From Frigidibacter mobilis (GTDB taxonomy: Bacteria; Pseudomonadota; Alphaproteobacteria; Rhodobacterales; Rhodobacteraceae), in NCBI RefSeq assembly GCF_001620265.1, contig NZ_CP012661.1:3162001-3226000 (forward strand): a stretch of 64,000 nt of DNA, given 5' to 3'. Each line of letters opens with the position of its first letter. The first letter of the stretch is position 1. The position numbers and the translations under genes are program-made. Positions 1 through 9,655 of the stretch are shown here, one piece after another. The notes below the pieces were generated by a model. The model searched no databases. It had not been told where the DNA came from and saw nothing but the letters and a program-made list of their open reading frames with translations.

Positions 1-755
1 GTATCGCGCACGCAGCCCACGAAGCGCTGGTGGATCGACACCACGCCGGCATCCTTCAGCCGGTAGGTCGGGAAGCCGTTGATCTGGCCCTGGCTGAGGT
101 GGTCGGCCCGGATCATGTTGCCGGCATTGTCCTCGTGGCAGTTGGCGCAGGCGAGTTCGAGCTGGCCGTAGCGGGTGTAGTAGATTTCCTTGCCCCGCTC
201 CCACCAGTCGGCCGCGGCGCCTTCGACGGACACCTTCATCGGCTCGCCGCGCGATTGCAGCGAGATGGCCGAGGTCAGGTTCTTCATGTCGTCGCTGTTC
301 CACTTCCAGGCTTCGGCGCCCATGCGGTTGGTCCGGCAATCGTTCACGAAGTTCTCGAGCGACCACAGGTCGGTCGCCGCGCCGTTCATCTTCGGCATCG
401 AGCTGCGCACACCCTTCATGCTTTCGATGCCCTCGTGGCACGAGGCACAGCTTTTGCCCTCTGTGCCATCGACCTTGTCCCAAAGGTCGAGGCCCTTGTC
501 GACGAACACCATCGCCGGATTGTCGAAATCGTCCATCTGCATCACGCGGGTCTCTGCCTCGCGGTAGAGCCAGCCGGAATAGACTTCGGACAGCACACCG
601 GCCACGGCGGGCCCGGGTGCGACGCGCGTCACCAGCGTGAGGTCCTCGTTCACGACCAGTTCCGCATCCGGGCTCGGGTCGGCCAGTGCGACACCGGCGG
701 CCAGAACGGCCAGCACGGAGGCGGCGGCAAGTTTGCTGCGGTAAGGCAGTCGCAT
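1..755 (-). CDS. soxA: SoxA, diheme c-type cytochrome of the SoxAX complex (3' end outside window)
   Basis: SoxA pairs with SoxX in the periplasm and joins thiosulfate oxidatively to the SoxY carrier cysteine. The visible 251 residues start with a Sec signal peptide (hydrophobic to about residue 25, ending ALA-DPS). Two haem c motifs are present, CASCH at 103-107 and CANCH at 203-207, so this is the diheme form. The C-terminal active-site cysteine region lies beyond the window edge. I chose the ATG at 755 because a GGAGG lies 9 bases upstream. An in-frame ATG at 764 directly abuts that GGAGG and is less likely. It is the last visible gene of the leftward soxVWXYZA operon, 89 bases after soxZ. 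The family call is secure. Confidence 0.95.
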   Translation of the reverse strand, partial: MRLPYRSKLAAASVLAVLAAGVALADPSPDAELVVNEDLTLVTRVAPGPAVAGVLSEVYSGWLYREAETRVMQMDDFDNPAMVFVDKGLDLWDKVDGTEGKSCASCHEGIESMKGVRSSMPKMNGAATDLWSLENFVNDCRTNRMGAEAWKWNSDDMKNLTSAISLQSRGEPMKVSVEGAAADWWERGKEIYYTRYGQLELACANCHEDNAGNMIRADHLSQGQINGFPTYRLKDAGVVSIHQRFVGCVRD

Positions 756-844
756 CTTTCTCATCCTCCCTGGGTGGGACCGCCCGCGCCCCCGGCGCGG
801 ATGGCCTGTCCTCGGTCGCGCGCTCCCTCGCGCTGCGGGCCGTT

Positions 845-1174
845 TCAGGCCAGCTCGATCGGCTTCACATCCTCGTAGACAGAGCCGTCATCGTCATACC
901 AGGTGAACTTGAACTCGCCCGCCGCATCGACCTTGGCATCGAATTCGAAATACGGGTTGGTCGAAACCGCCGGGTCGATGGCGATGTCGATCACGTTCAC
1001 GCCGTTGAACTCGCAGGTGAAGCGGTTGATGATCGAGCGCGGGATCACGGTGCCGTCGGCGTTCTTGCGCTGACCGGATTCCATCGGGTGGCTGATAAGG
1101 GTCTTGAGCGTCACCACCTCGCCGGCGGCGGCCGATTTCGGCACCTTGACGCGGGGTTTTACATCGTTTGCCAT
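845..1174 (-). CDS. soxZ: SoxZ, sulfur-carrier partner of SoxY
   Basis: SoxZ forms the SoxYZ heterodimer that carries covalently bound sulfur intermediates between the periplasmic Sox enzymes. The 109-residue product starts MANDVKPRVKVP and has no signal peptide of its own, as expected because it is co-exported with Tat-targeted SoxY. The immunoglobulin-like sequence has the usual SoxZ features: LISHPMESG near residue 30 and the C-terminal FTWYDDDGS stretch. The ATG at 1174 has GGAGAG four bases upstream. An in-frame TTG at 1186 is a poorer start because it would fall inside that ribosome binding site. The gene begins 21 bases after soxY ends, so the two are co-translated neighbours. Confidence 0.95.
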   Translation of the reverse strand: MANDVKPRVKVPKSAAAGEVVTLKTLISHPMESGQRKNADGTVIPRSIINRFTCEFNGVNVIDIAIDPAVSTNPYFEFDAKVDAAGEFKFTWYDDDGSVYEDVKPIELA

Positions 1175-1195
1175 TGTTCTCTCCAATAACCGGGA

Positions 1196-1612
1196 TCAGC
1201 CGCCGCAGCCGCCGATGGTAACCTTCACGGTGGATTGCGCCTGCACGAAACTGCCATCGGGCATCTTGGCGATGGCGATCACGTCCTGCGTCTTGGCAAG
1301 GCGGATCCGGGTCGAAGCCATCTGCGAGCCTGCGGCGGGGCCGAAGGTGAAGGTCGCCACTTCCGGCTCGGGGTTGCCGGCCGCCAGCACCAGGATCGAC
1401 ACGGCGCCGGGGGCATCCACGGCCACCGGCACGGTGTTGCCGTTCTCGGCAATCTCGGGCGCGGTCAGGGTGATGCCGCCGGTGCCGGGCGTGGCCCCGC
1501 CGGTAAAGGCCGCCACCGCATCCTCGACCGCGGCGCGCGCGGGCAGCGGCAGCGCCGCGACGACAAGGCCGCCAAGGCCAAGCGCGAGGGCGTTGCGTCT
1601 GGTAATGTTCAT
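1196..1612 (-). CDS. soxY: SoxY, thiosulfate-oxidation sulfur carrier protein
   Basis: SoxY carries the sulfur substrate on a cysteine in a C-terminal swinging arm. The sequence ends in GGCGG, the invariant carrier motif, so the protein should be functional. The N-terminus has a twin-arginine signal (ITRRNALALGLGG, then a hydrophobic stretch to about residue 28), so it is exported folded with SoxZ. Length is 138 residues, normal for the family. Two consecutive ATGs exist (1615 and 1612). The second has the better distance, five bases, from the AGGAGG. It lies between soxX (34-base gap) and soxZ in the leftward operon. Confidence 0.95.
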   Translation of the reverse strand: MNITRRNALALGLGGLVVAALPLPARAAVEDAVAAFTGGATPGTGGITLTAPEIAENGNTVPVAVDAPGAVSILVLAAGNPEPEVATFTFGPAAGSQMASTRIRLAKTQDVIAIAKMPDGSFVQAQSTVKVTIGGCGG

Positions 1613-1646
1613 CATGTCCTCCTCGAACTGGTTCGGCCTGCCCCTG

Positions 1647-2120
1647 TCACTCTTTGAGTGTCAGGAGATAGGCCACGACATCCTCGACCTGCTGTGCGGT
1701 CAGGACGGGTGAAAGCTCGGCCGTGGGTGCCTTGCCGGTGTAACCGTCGCCGGGACGGATGAAGCCGTCGGTCTTGTAGAAGGCCGGCATCATCGTTCCG
1801 TCAAAGGTCATCTTGGCGTTGACGACCAGGCCGCGCAGCTCTGCCTCGGTCCAGCGGTCGGCAGCGCCGTCCAGAACCGGGCCGATATTCCCCTGGAACT
1901 GCACATCCGGCATCGCGGCCAGTTCATGGCAGGCAACGCAGTTTCCCAAGGCATTCGTGGTCATGACCTTGGCTCCGGCGGCCGCATCACCCGGCACGCC
2001 GGTCAGCGAGGCCGCAACCGCGCCCCCGTCGAAGGCGATCGCGCCCGGAGCCGTCTCGGCGGCTGCGGGCAGGGCTGCGAGCGCGAGGGCCGTGGCCCAG
2101 GGCGCAACGTGGCGCTTCAT
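1647..2120 (-). CDS. soxX: SoxX, monoheme c-type cytochrome of SoxAX
   Basis: SoxX is the electron-accepting haem c subunit of the SoxAX cytochrome that loads thiosulfate onto SoxY. The 157-residue protein has a Sec signal peptide (cleavage near AAA-ETAPG, residue 21) and one haem c site, CVACH at residues 61-65. Methionines in the MTFDGTMMPAF stretch are candidates for the distal ligand. It sits between soxW (111-base gap) and soxY. The gap upstream is unusually long for this operon and holds palindromic, AT-rich DNA, which suggests an internal promoter for soxXYZA. Confidence 0.95.
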   Translation of the reverse strand: MKRHVAPWATALALAALPAAAETAPGAIAFDGGAVAASLTGVPGDAAAGAKVMTTNALGNCVACHELAAMPDVQFQGNIGPVLDGAADRWTEAELRGLVVNAKMTFDGTMMPAFYKTDGFIRPGDGYTGKAPTAELSPVLTAQQVEDVVAYLLTLKE

Positions 2121-2163
2121 GTGATCCTCCCTGAATTCTCCCGACTCGGACTGTAGGCCAGAG

Positions 2164-2206
2164 ACGATATGTCGCGCAATCGTTATATTGCGATTATTGC
2201 ATGTCT
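2164..2206. promoter_or_regulatory. Candidate SoxR operator/promoter between soxW and soxX
   Basis: This AT-rich stretch interrupts GC-rich coding DNA. It contains an AATCG/CGATT inverted repeat (2178-2182 and 2191-2195), flanking GAGAC/GTCTC arms (2161-2165 and 2202-2206), and the 11-mer ACGATATGTCG at 2164-2174. The same 11-mer with one change occurs between soxV and soxS at 3637. ArsR-type SoxR of Paracoccus is known to bind at sites in the corresponding regions, so operator function is a reasonable inference, not a demonstrated fact here. Confidence 0.5.
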
Positions 2207-2231
2207 CGCAACTGCAGCATTTCTCGCCGGC

Positions 2232-2792
2232 TCAGTTCCGTTCGGCCATGCGGCGGGCGAGATACTTCTGGAAATGCTCGCCGCTGTCATAGCCGTGGTC
2301 CACGACCCAGGTCAGCAGCGCCTCGGTGGTGCCGGTGCCGAAGGCGCCCGGCATCACCATCACCGCGGCCCTGGCGGCGGTGGTCTCCTCCGGCACCTCT
2401 TCGGGCAGGAAGATCAGCGTCGGCGTGAACACCACGCCCCAGCGCATCGCCATGTCCTTTTCCGGCAGCACAGTGCCGTCGAAATCGGTCACCTCGACAT
2501 CGCCGAACAGGTTCATCTGCACCACGAAGTATTTTTCGCGGATCAGCGCGTCGATTGCGGGATCGGGGAACACCTTCTCGTGCATCTCGGCGCAATAGAT
2601 GCAGCCGCGCTGTTCAAAGGTGATGAGCAGGCGCTTGCCCTCGGCATTGGCCTCGGCGAGGTCTTCGCGCATGTCCTTGAAGGTATCGCGCAGCCAATCC
2701 GGCTTGTGCAGCCCGTCATCGCCCATCGGGACGGCGGCGGCGGGCAAGGCAAGGGCGAGCAGGGTGGCAAGGGCAGTCAGCAAAGGGCGCAT
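2232..2792 (-). CDS. soxW: SoxW, periplasmic thioredoxin
   Basis: This is a periplasmic thiol-disulfide protein that receives electrons from the membrane protein SoxV and helps keep the SoxY cysteine active. The 186-residue product has a Sec signal peptide (cleavage near AAA-VPMGD, residue 20) and a thioredoxin-like domain with the redox motif CIYC at residues 64-67. The cis-proline region FTPTLIFLPEE follows. It begins 15 bases after soxV ends, so SoxV and SoxW are co-expressed. Alternative name: thioredoxin-fold DUF255/thioredoxin_2-like protein. The operon position supports SoxW. Confidence 0.92.
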   Translation of the reverse strand: MRPLLTALATLLALALPAAAVPMGDDGLHKPDWLRDTFKDMREDLAEANAEGKRLLITFEQRGCIYCAEMHEKVFPDPAIDALIREKYFVVQMNLFGDVEVTDFDGTVLPEKDMAMRWGVVFTPTLIFLPEEVPEETTAARAAVMVMPGAFGTGTTEALLTWVVDHGYDSGEHFQKYLARRMAERN

Positions 2793-2807
2793 GGTCTCTC
2801 CTTTCGG

Positions 2808-3557
2808 TCACTTGAGCGTGCCGCTCCAGTCGAAATTGCGGATCATGAAATCGGCGATGTAGTTGACGGAGTTGGTGGCGATCAGCAGGGCGAAGACGAT
2901 CAGCATCACCCCCATCGCCTTTTCGACGAAGCCCAGATAGCGGCGGTTGCGGCCGACCCAGCCGAGGAAGGGCCGCGCGAACAGCGCCGCGATCACAAAG
3001 GGCAGCGTCATCGCCAGCCCGTAGACCAGCAGCAGAAGGCCGCCGCGCAGCAGGTCACCGCTGCCGGAGGCGACGAACAGGATCGCCGCCAGCGCCGGGC
3101 CGACGCAGGGGGTCCAGCCAAAGCCGAAGGCGAGGCCCATGATGTAGGCGCCCAGCAGGGTCGTGGGTTCGGCCTTGGCCTCGAGTCGTGCCTCGCGGTA
3201 GAGGAAGGGCACCCGGATCACGCCCAGGAAATGCAGGCCGAACACCAGGAGCACGGCAGCGGCCACATAGGACAGCGGCTCTTTCCACCGGATGAAGGCC
3301 TGGCCAAGCGCGGTCGCCCCCAGCCCCAGCAGCACGAAGATGGTGGTGACCCCCAGTGCGAAGGCGATGGCCGAGATCACCAGCCGCCGTTGCGCGCCGG
3401 GGCGCAGGCCGCCGGAGTCGGTTCCGGTTCCGCGCAGTTCCTGCATCGAGATCCCGGCCATGTAGCACAGATAGAACGGCACCATCGGCAAGATGCAGGG
3501 CGACAGGAATGACAACAGGCCGGCCAGCGCCGCCCCGCCATAGGTGATGTCCAGCAT
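2808..3557 (-). CDS. soxV: SoxV, CcdA-family membrane thiol reductant transporter
   Basis: SoxV belongs to the CcdA/DsbD family and moves reducing equivalents from cytoplasmic thioredoxin across the membrane to SoxW. The 249-residue product has about six hydrophobic segments. Conserved cysteines lie in the first helix (SFLSPCILPMVPFYLCYM) and in a later helix (GWTPCVGPALA), matching the CcdA redox pair with flanking prolines. Start is the ATG at 3557, with GGAGG five bases upstream. A longer reading frame from 3671 would run into the divergent soxS promoter and is rejected. It is the first gene of the leftward sox operon. Confidence 0.94.
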   Translation of the reverse strand: MLDITYGGAALAGLLSFLSPCILPMVPFYLCYMAGISMQELRGTGTDSGGLRPGAQRRLVISAIAFALGVTTIFVLLGLGATALGQAFIRWKEPLSYVAAAVLLVFGLHFLGVIRVPFLYREARLEAKAEPTTLLGAYIMGLAFGFGWTPCVGPALAAILFVASGSGDLLRGGLLLLVYGLAMTLPFVIAALFARPFLGWVGRNRRYLGFVEKAMGVMLIVFALLIATNSVNYIADFMIRNFDWSGTLK

Positions 3558-3611
3558 TGGGTCCTCCCCGGACGTCTTTCCTCGGCCGCCCCTTCCCCGG
3601 GCGCCGAACAC

Positions 3612-3654
3612 TCTTGCACGCGGGCAAGAACACTTTACGATATTTCGATATATC
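3612..3654. promoter_or_regulatory. Divergent soxV/soxS control region with candidate SoxR operators
   Basis: The 112-base gap between divergent soxV and soxS contains a perfect inverted repeat TCTTGC-N6-GCAAGA (3612-3629), the 11-mer ACGATATTTCG (3637-3647) shared with the soxW-soxX gap, and the palindrome GATATATC (3647-3654). This is where an ArsR-type SoxR would be expected to repress both operons in the absence of sulfur compounds. Function is inferred from location and symmetry. Confidence 0.55.
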
Positions 3655-3669
3655 AAGGTATCCGTCAAC

Positions 3670-4065
3670 ATGCTTCGCGTCCTGTCCCGAACCTTCCGGC
3701 CCCTGCGCCACGCCCTCGCGGCGGCGGCGCTTTCATTGCTGGCCGGGCCTGCCCTGGCGGATCTGCAGCTCTACATGTTCGACCGGCCCGGCTGCCCCTA
3801 TTGCCTGCAATGGGAACGCGAGGTCGGCCCTGCCTATCCCAACACCGCCGAGGGCCAAGCTGCACCTTTGGTTCATCTTGACATTCGCGCCCCCTTGCCG
3901 CCCGATCTGACCGTGGCCTCGCAACCGCAGTTCACGCCGACCTTCGTTCTGGCCAAGGACGGGCAGGAGGTGTCGCGGATCGTGGGCTATCCCGGCGAGG
4001 CCTTCTTCTGGGGGCTTCTGGAACAGATGATCGCCGAGGCGGCGGAGGAAGGAGCGACCGAGTGA
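3670..4065 (+). CDS. soxS: SoxS, periplasmic thioredoxin-like protein
   Basis: SoxS is a periplasmic thiol reductase that, in Paracoccus, reactivates the SoxYZ carrier. The 131-residue protein starts at the ATG at 3670. It has a signal peptide (hydrophobic LAAAALSLLAGPALA, cleavage near residue 30) and then a thioredoxin fold with CPYC at residues 42-45 and a cis-proline FTPTF region. It overlaps soxR by four bases (GTGA), so the two are translationally coupled. It is divergent from soxV. Only a weak ribosome binding site is visible upstream. Confidence 0.93.
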   Translation: MLRVLSRTFRPLRHALAAAALSLLAGPALADLQLYMFDRPGCPYCLQWEREVGPAYPNTAEGQAAPLVHLDIRAPLPPDLTVASQPQFTPTFVLAKDGQEVSRIVGYPGEAFFWGLLEQMIAEAAEEGATE

Positions 4066-4463
4066 CGACAGCATCTGTCTGGATCGTCGCCGGACAGGCG
4101 GCGGGCGAGAGCACCGCGGCACCCGAAGACCTGCCGCTGGATATGTGCGACGGGCGCCCCGCCCCGATCGACGGGCTGCGGGCCGATGATGCCGCCGGGT
4201 TCCTGAAGGCGCTTGCGCATGAAGGCCGCCTGATGATCCTGTGTCACCTGGCAGGCGGGCCGCGCAGCGTGACGGAACTGGAAAAGCTGCTCTCCACCCG
4301 GCAGGCAATGGTCAGCCAGCATCTGGCCCGGCTGCGCCATGAAGGGCTGGTCACCTATCGCCGCGAAGGGCAGGCGATCTACTATGCCATTGCCGATCCG
4401 CGGGTGACCCGGGCCGTGGCGCTGGTCACGGACATGTTCCGTGATCCGCCGGCAGCGCCCTGA
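4062..4463 (+). CDS. soxR: SoxR, ArsR-family repressor of the sox genes
   Basis: This is a winged-helix ArsR-family transcription regulator. The DNA-binding core runs from about residue 47 (FLKALAHEGRLMILCHL) through the recognition helix (STRQAMVSQHLARLRHEGLV) to the wing (YRREGQAIYYAI). The GTG start at 4062 overlaps the soxS stop. An internal ATG at 4143 (residue 28) would remove a poorly conserved N-terminal tail and is a real alternative. In Paracoccus-type loci SoxR represses sox expression and senses sulfur species through cysteines. Here cysteines are visible at MCDGRP and ILCHL. It lies between soxS and soxT, the standard order. Confidence 0.93.
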   Translation: MTTASVWIVAGQAAGESTAAPEDLPLDMCDGRPAPIDGLRADDAAGFLKALAHEGRLMILCHLAGGPRSVTELEKLLSTRQAMVSQHLARLRHEGLVTYRREGQAIYYAIADPRVTRAVALVTDMFRDPPAAP

Positions 4464-4493
4464 GGGATCACGCCGGGGCATGGGAGGGAACGA

Positions 4494-5540
4494 ATGGACG
4501 ACCTGAACTTCGGGGCCGTTGCAGCCATTGTCGGGCTGGTGGGCGGCATCGCCTTGGGGCTGGCGGCGCGGCTGGGGAATTTCTGCACCCTCGGCGCCAT
4601 CGAAAGCGCGGTCTATGGCGAGGATCAGCGGCGGCTGCGGCTGTGGGGAATCGTTCTGGGAACGGCGATCCTGGGCACCCAGCTTGGCGCCGCAGCGGGC
4701 GCCATCGACCTTGCCGGCAGCTATTACCACCAGATCGCCTGGAACCCCTGGGCGAGCATCTTCGGCGGGCTGGTCTTCGGCTATGGCATGGCACTGGCGG
4801 GCAATTGCGGGCTTGGCGCGCTGGTGCGGTTCGGCGGCGGCGACCTGCGCTCGATGGTGGTGGTGGTGGTCATGGGGATCGCCGGCTTTGTCGCGCTGTC
4901 GGGGCCGCTGGCGCCGCTGCGGATCTGGCTGTTCCCGCAAGAGATCTCGACCGGCCCGCAGGGCATCGGCGCGAGCTTCACCGCACTGACCGGCCTGCCC
5001 GCCACGCTGGCCGCGGCCGCCATCGCCGCCGGGCTGGTGGTCTGGGCGCTGGCGCATGACCCGCTGCGCCGCTCGCCGCGGATGCTGGCCTGGGGCGTTG
5101 TCGCCGGGCTGGCCGTGGTCTGGACGCTGGCGGGCACGACATGGATCAACCAGCAGAGCTTTGGCGAGATCGCGGTCGAGGGCCCGTCCTTCACCGCCCC
5201 CATCGGCCGCACGCTGATCTTCCTGATGACCTCGACCGCCGGCGGGATCACCTTTTCCGTCGGCTCGGTTGCCGGGGTGTTGTTTGGCTCGCTGGCCGGA
5301 TCCACCATCCGCGGCCTGTTCCGCTGGGAGGCCTGCGATGACCCGCGAGAGCTTGGCCGGCAGGTCAGCGGCGCGGCATTGATGGGGGTGGGCGGCGTGG
5401 TCGCGGTCGGCTGCTCGGTCGGGCAGGGCGTCACCGCCTTTGCGACGCTGGCCTGGTCCGGGCCGGTGACGCTGGCCGCCATCGTCGCCGGCGCGCTGCT
5501 GGGGCTGCGGCAGCTGATGCTGGGGTTTCAGCCGGATTGA
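4494..5540 (+). CDS. soxT: SoxT, YeeE/YedE-family sulfur-compound transporter
   Basis: This 348-residue polytopic membrane protein belongs to the YeeE/YedE (sulf_transp) family, whose members import thiosulfate or related sulfur. It has about ten hydrophobic segments arranged as two repeats. Each repeat carries the family's glycine- and cysteine-rich loops: GNFCTLGAIES near residue 30, GNCGLGALVRFGGGDLR near 103, and GCSVGQGVTAF near 306. Start is the ATG at 4494, with GGAGG seven bases upstream. It lies 30 bases after soxR, so it is in the soxSRT operon. In sox loci SoxT is thought to help sense or import thiosulfate. Confidence 0.92.
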   Translation: MDDLNFGAVAAIVGLVGGIALGLAARLGNFCTLGAIESAVYGEDQRRLRLWGIVLGTAILGTQLGAAAGAIDLAGSYYHQIAWNPWASIFGGLVFGYGMALAGNCGLGALVRFGGGDLRSMVVVVVMGIAGFVALSGPLAPLRIWLFPQEISTGPQGIGASFTALTGLPATLAAAAIAAGLVVWALAHDPLRRSPRMLAWGVVAGLAVVWTLAGTTWINQQSFGEIAVEGPSFTAPIGRTLIFLMTSTAGGITFSVGSVAGVLFGSLAGSTIRGLFRWEACDDPRELGRQVSGAALMGVGGVVAVGCSVGQGVTAFATLAWSGPVTLAAIVAGALLGLRQLMLGFQPD

Positions 5541-5600
5541 CCCGCTTGACGCCGGCCCTCGGCGCGCCACCTTGCAAGGGCAGCGCGACAAGGATCCCCC

Positions 5601-6260
5601 ATGCAAGACGACCTGCCCCAAGACAGCAAGCTGACCCGCACCAAACGGGCCTGGGCCGAGGCGGGCAAGTTCCTGACCGGCCGCGAAGCGCGGCCCGAGG
5701 CAGAGCGGCTGCCGCCCGGGCAGCATCTGGTCACCGACTGGCCGGTGCTGGATCTGGGGGTGGAGCCCGAGGTGCCGCTGGCCAGCTGGCAACTGCGGGT
5801 GACCGGGTTCGCCACCAACCCGCTGACGCTGACATGGGAGCAGTTCACCGCCCTGCCCCAGCAGACACGGCGCAGCGATATCCACTGCGTCACCACCTGG
5901 TCGCGCTATGACAATGACTGGCAGGGCGTGCCGGTGCGGGCGCTGCTGGACCTTGCGCAGCCGCTGCCGATGGCCGCCTTCGTGCTGCTGACCTCGCATG
6001 ACGGCTACACCACCAACCTGCCGCTGGAAGATTTCGCCGCCGAGGACGCGATCCTCGCCACCCATTGGCAGGGGCAGCCGTTGACCCGGGCGCATGGCGG
6101 GCCGATGCGGCTGGTGGTGCCGCACCTCTATTTCTGGAAAAGCGCCAAGTGGCTGAAGGGGATAGAGCTGATCGGGGTTGACCGCGCGGGCTTTTGGGAG
6201 AAGAACGGCTATCACATGTATGGCGATCCCTGGCGCGAGCAGCGCTATTCGGACGATTGA
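5601..6260 (+). CDS. Sulfite-oxidase-fold molybdopterin-dependent oxidoreductase
   Basis: The 219-residue protein is the minimal molybdopterin-binding domain of the sulfite oxidase family (COG2041, YuiH-like), without the C-terminal dimerisation domain of true sulfite dehydrogenases. The expected molybdenum-ligand cysteine is in IHCVTTWSRYDNDW near residue 95. The conserved tail HLYFWKSAKWLKGIE is also present. No signal peptide is visible, so it may be cytosolic, unlike periplasmic SoxC. The gene lies 60 bases after soxT with AAGGAT upstream of the ATG. Proximity to sox suggests sulfite or another sulfur oxyanion as substrate, but this is only inference. Confidence 0.85.
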   Translation: MQDDLPQDSKLTRTKRAWAEAGKFLTGREARPEAERLPPGQHLVTDWPVLDLGVEPEVPLASWQLRVTGFATNPLTLTWEQFTALPQQTRRSDIHCVTTWSRYDNDWQGVPVRALLDLAQPLPMAAFVLLTSHDGYTTNLPLEDFAAEDAILATHWQGQPLTRAHGGPMRLVVPHLYFWKSAKWLKGIELIGVDRAGFWEKNGYHMYGDPWREQRYSDD

Positions 6261-6330
6261 GCACGGGCTCTCCGGGCTTGCAGTCGGGCACATGGGTTTG
6301 CGATGGTGGCGCATCCTGACCGGAGCCGCC

Positions 6331-8120
6331 ATGCCGCGCCCCCTGCCACAGAAACGCCTGCTCCGCCCTGCCCTGCTGATCGCCGGGCTGCTGGCGATGA
6401 CGGCCCTGCTGTCGGCGGCGGCCTTTGCGCTGGCGCAGTACACCGCCAGCGCCCGGCTGGAGGCAGAGCTGCGCGACCGGCTGACCGTGACCCGCCACAG
6501 CGTCGTGACCGAGATCGAACGCTTTCGCTACCTGCCCGCGGTGGTGGGGCAGGATGCAAGGGTGCGCGCCCTGCTGGCCCACCCGGGCAACGCGGCAGCG
6601 GTGGATGCGGCCAACGCCTACCTGCAGACGGTGCGCGACCTGTCGGGGGTGGACGAGCTTTACGTGACCGACGCGCAGGGGCTGACGGTGGCGGCCAGCA
6701 ACTGGAACCAGCCCGGCAGCTTCCTGGGCCATTCCTACGCCTTCCGCCCCTATTTCCAGGGCGCGATGCAGGACGGCGCCGCGCGCTATTACGCGGTGGG
6801 CGTGACCACCGGCAAGCCCGGCTACTTCCTGTCGGCGCGGCTTGGCCCTGCCAGCGCGCCCACCGGCGTTGCGGTGGTCAAGGTCGACATGGCGACGCTG
6901 GAGGGCACATGGGTCCGCGCCAATGAGCATGTGGCGCTGGCCGATCCTGACGGGGTGATCTTCCTGTCGGGCCCGCGCAACTGGAAATACCGGCCGCTGC
7001 AGCCGCTGGCCGCCCCGGCGCTGGAGCGGATGCTGGCAGAGCGGCGCTATGACGGGCTCGACATCACCGCCGCCGTGCCGCTGACCGGCGCCATCACCTC
7101 GGACACGCGCGAGCCCTTGCGCATCGCCCGCGCCGCGCTGGAGCCGGATGGCTGGCAGATCGTGGTCGGCCTGCCCTCGGCGCCGGTGCTGCGCAGCGCC
7201 TGGCAGGTGGCGGGACTTGCGGCACTGGCCGGGCTGCTGGCCTCGGTCGGGGCGCTGATCTTCTGGCAGCGGCGGCAGCTGATCCGTCTGAAGCTGAACC
7301 AGAACGTGGTGCTGGAACGGCGGGTGGCAGAACGCACGGCGGAACTGGCGCATGAGATCGAGGAGCGGCGGCGGGCCGAGGACGAACTGCGCCAGACCCA
7401 TGAAAGCCTTGTCCATGCCGCCAAGCTGGCGGTGCTGGGACGGATGTCGGCGGCCATCGTGCATGAGGTGAGCCAGCCGCTCTCGGCGCTGGACAATACG
7501 CTTGCCGCCGCCGAACTGCACCTTTCGCGCGGGGATACGGGACGCGTGGGCAACAGCCTCGGGTCGGCGCGCGGGTTGCTGCGACGGATGCAGACGATGG
7601 TGCGGCACCTGAAGACCTTTGGCGCCAAGCAGAAGCTGACCCCGCCAGAGCCGGTAGACATGGCCGCGGTGCTGGCCGCCTCGGCCGAGATCCTGGAGCC
7701 GCGGCTGCGCGAGCTGGGGGTGGGGCTGGCGCTGCCCGCGCCGGCCAGTCTGCCCCCGGTCAGCGGCAATGCGGTGCGGCTGGAGCAGGTGGCGACCAAC
7801 CTGCTGCTGAACGCTGCCGAGGCCAGCGCCGGCGCGGGGCCCGTGACGATAACCGCGGCGCTGGACCTTCATGCCCCCGGCCTGCGCCTGACCATCGCCG
7901 ACCGCGGCCCCGGCATCCCCGAGGACATGCGCGAGCGGATCATGGAGCCATTCTTCACCACCCGCGTCACCGGCGAGGGGCTGGGGCTTGGCCTGTCGAT
8001 CGTGCGCACCATCCTGGAGCAGACCGGCGGCACCCTGACCTTCGCGCCGCGCCCCGGCGGCGGCACCCTCACGCTGGTCGATCTGCCGCTGCATCAGGCC
8101 AGCGCCAGCAAGGCCGCCCG

Positions 8121-8124
<4 letters not shown>
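6331..8124 (+). CDS. DctB-like membrane sensor histidine kinase
   Basis: This is the sensor of a two-component pair regulating the downstream TRAP transporter. The 597-residue protein has an N-terminal membrane segment, a periplasmic double-Cache-type ligand domain of about 250 residues, a second membrane helix (AGLAALAGLLASVGALIFW), a coiled-coil linker, a histidine phosphotransfer helix and an ATPase domain. The phosphorylated histidine is His378 in AAIVHEVSQPLSAL. The N box (NLLLNAAEA) and G boxes (DRGPGIPEDM, GEGLGLGLSIV) are intact. I chose the ATG at 6331 because GGAG lies about six bases upstream and it avoids overlap with the molybdoenzyme gene. It overlaps the regulator by four bases. 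Confidence 0.88.
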
Positions 8125-9445
<1,321 letters not shown>

Positions 9446-9580
9446 CTAGCGAAAATCCGCCAGGAACTTTAGCTGTCAGGCAATATATCGCCACGTCATA
9501 CCTGCAGTCTGCCGCCTTCTTCCGCGTAACGCCCATGTGATAAACGAAAATTTTACCTGCCCGAAATGCGCGACGCTCCG

Positions 9581-9596
9581 CGGGAAGTGCTTTGCC
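9581..9596 (+). promoter_or_regulatory. Candidate sigma-54 (-24/-12) promoter for the TAXI-TRAP operon
   Basis: The 16-mer CGGGAAGTGCTTTGCC keeps the invariant GG at -24 and GC at -12 separated by ten bases, plus the TTGC of the consensus. It lies 60 bases upstream of the TAXI ATG and directly downstream of a DctD-type regulator gene, the usual setting. The rest of the -24 element is imperfect, and the adjacent regulator lacks a proper GAFTGA loop, so this stays tentative. Confidence 0.4.
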
Positions 9597-9655
9597 CGCA
9601 GGCCGCCCCGGTGCAGGCTTTTGCGATCATCGACCATGCTACGGGAGGAAAACGC

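Noticed and set aside
1175..1186. TTG start extending SoxZ upstream to 1186
   Set aside because: It would absorb the GGAGAG ribosome binding site; the ATG at 1174 gives the standard SoxZ N-terminus.
3987..6443. 818-codon open frame on the minus strand
   Set aside because: It overlaps soxR, soxT and the molybdoenzyme in antisense, is full of Arg/Gly/Pro/His with no recognisable domain, and is a typical shadow in high-GC DNA.
5890..8094. 734-codon open frame on the minus strand
   Set aside because: Antisense to the histidine kinase gene, which has all expected motifs; this frame has none.
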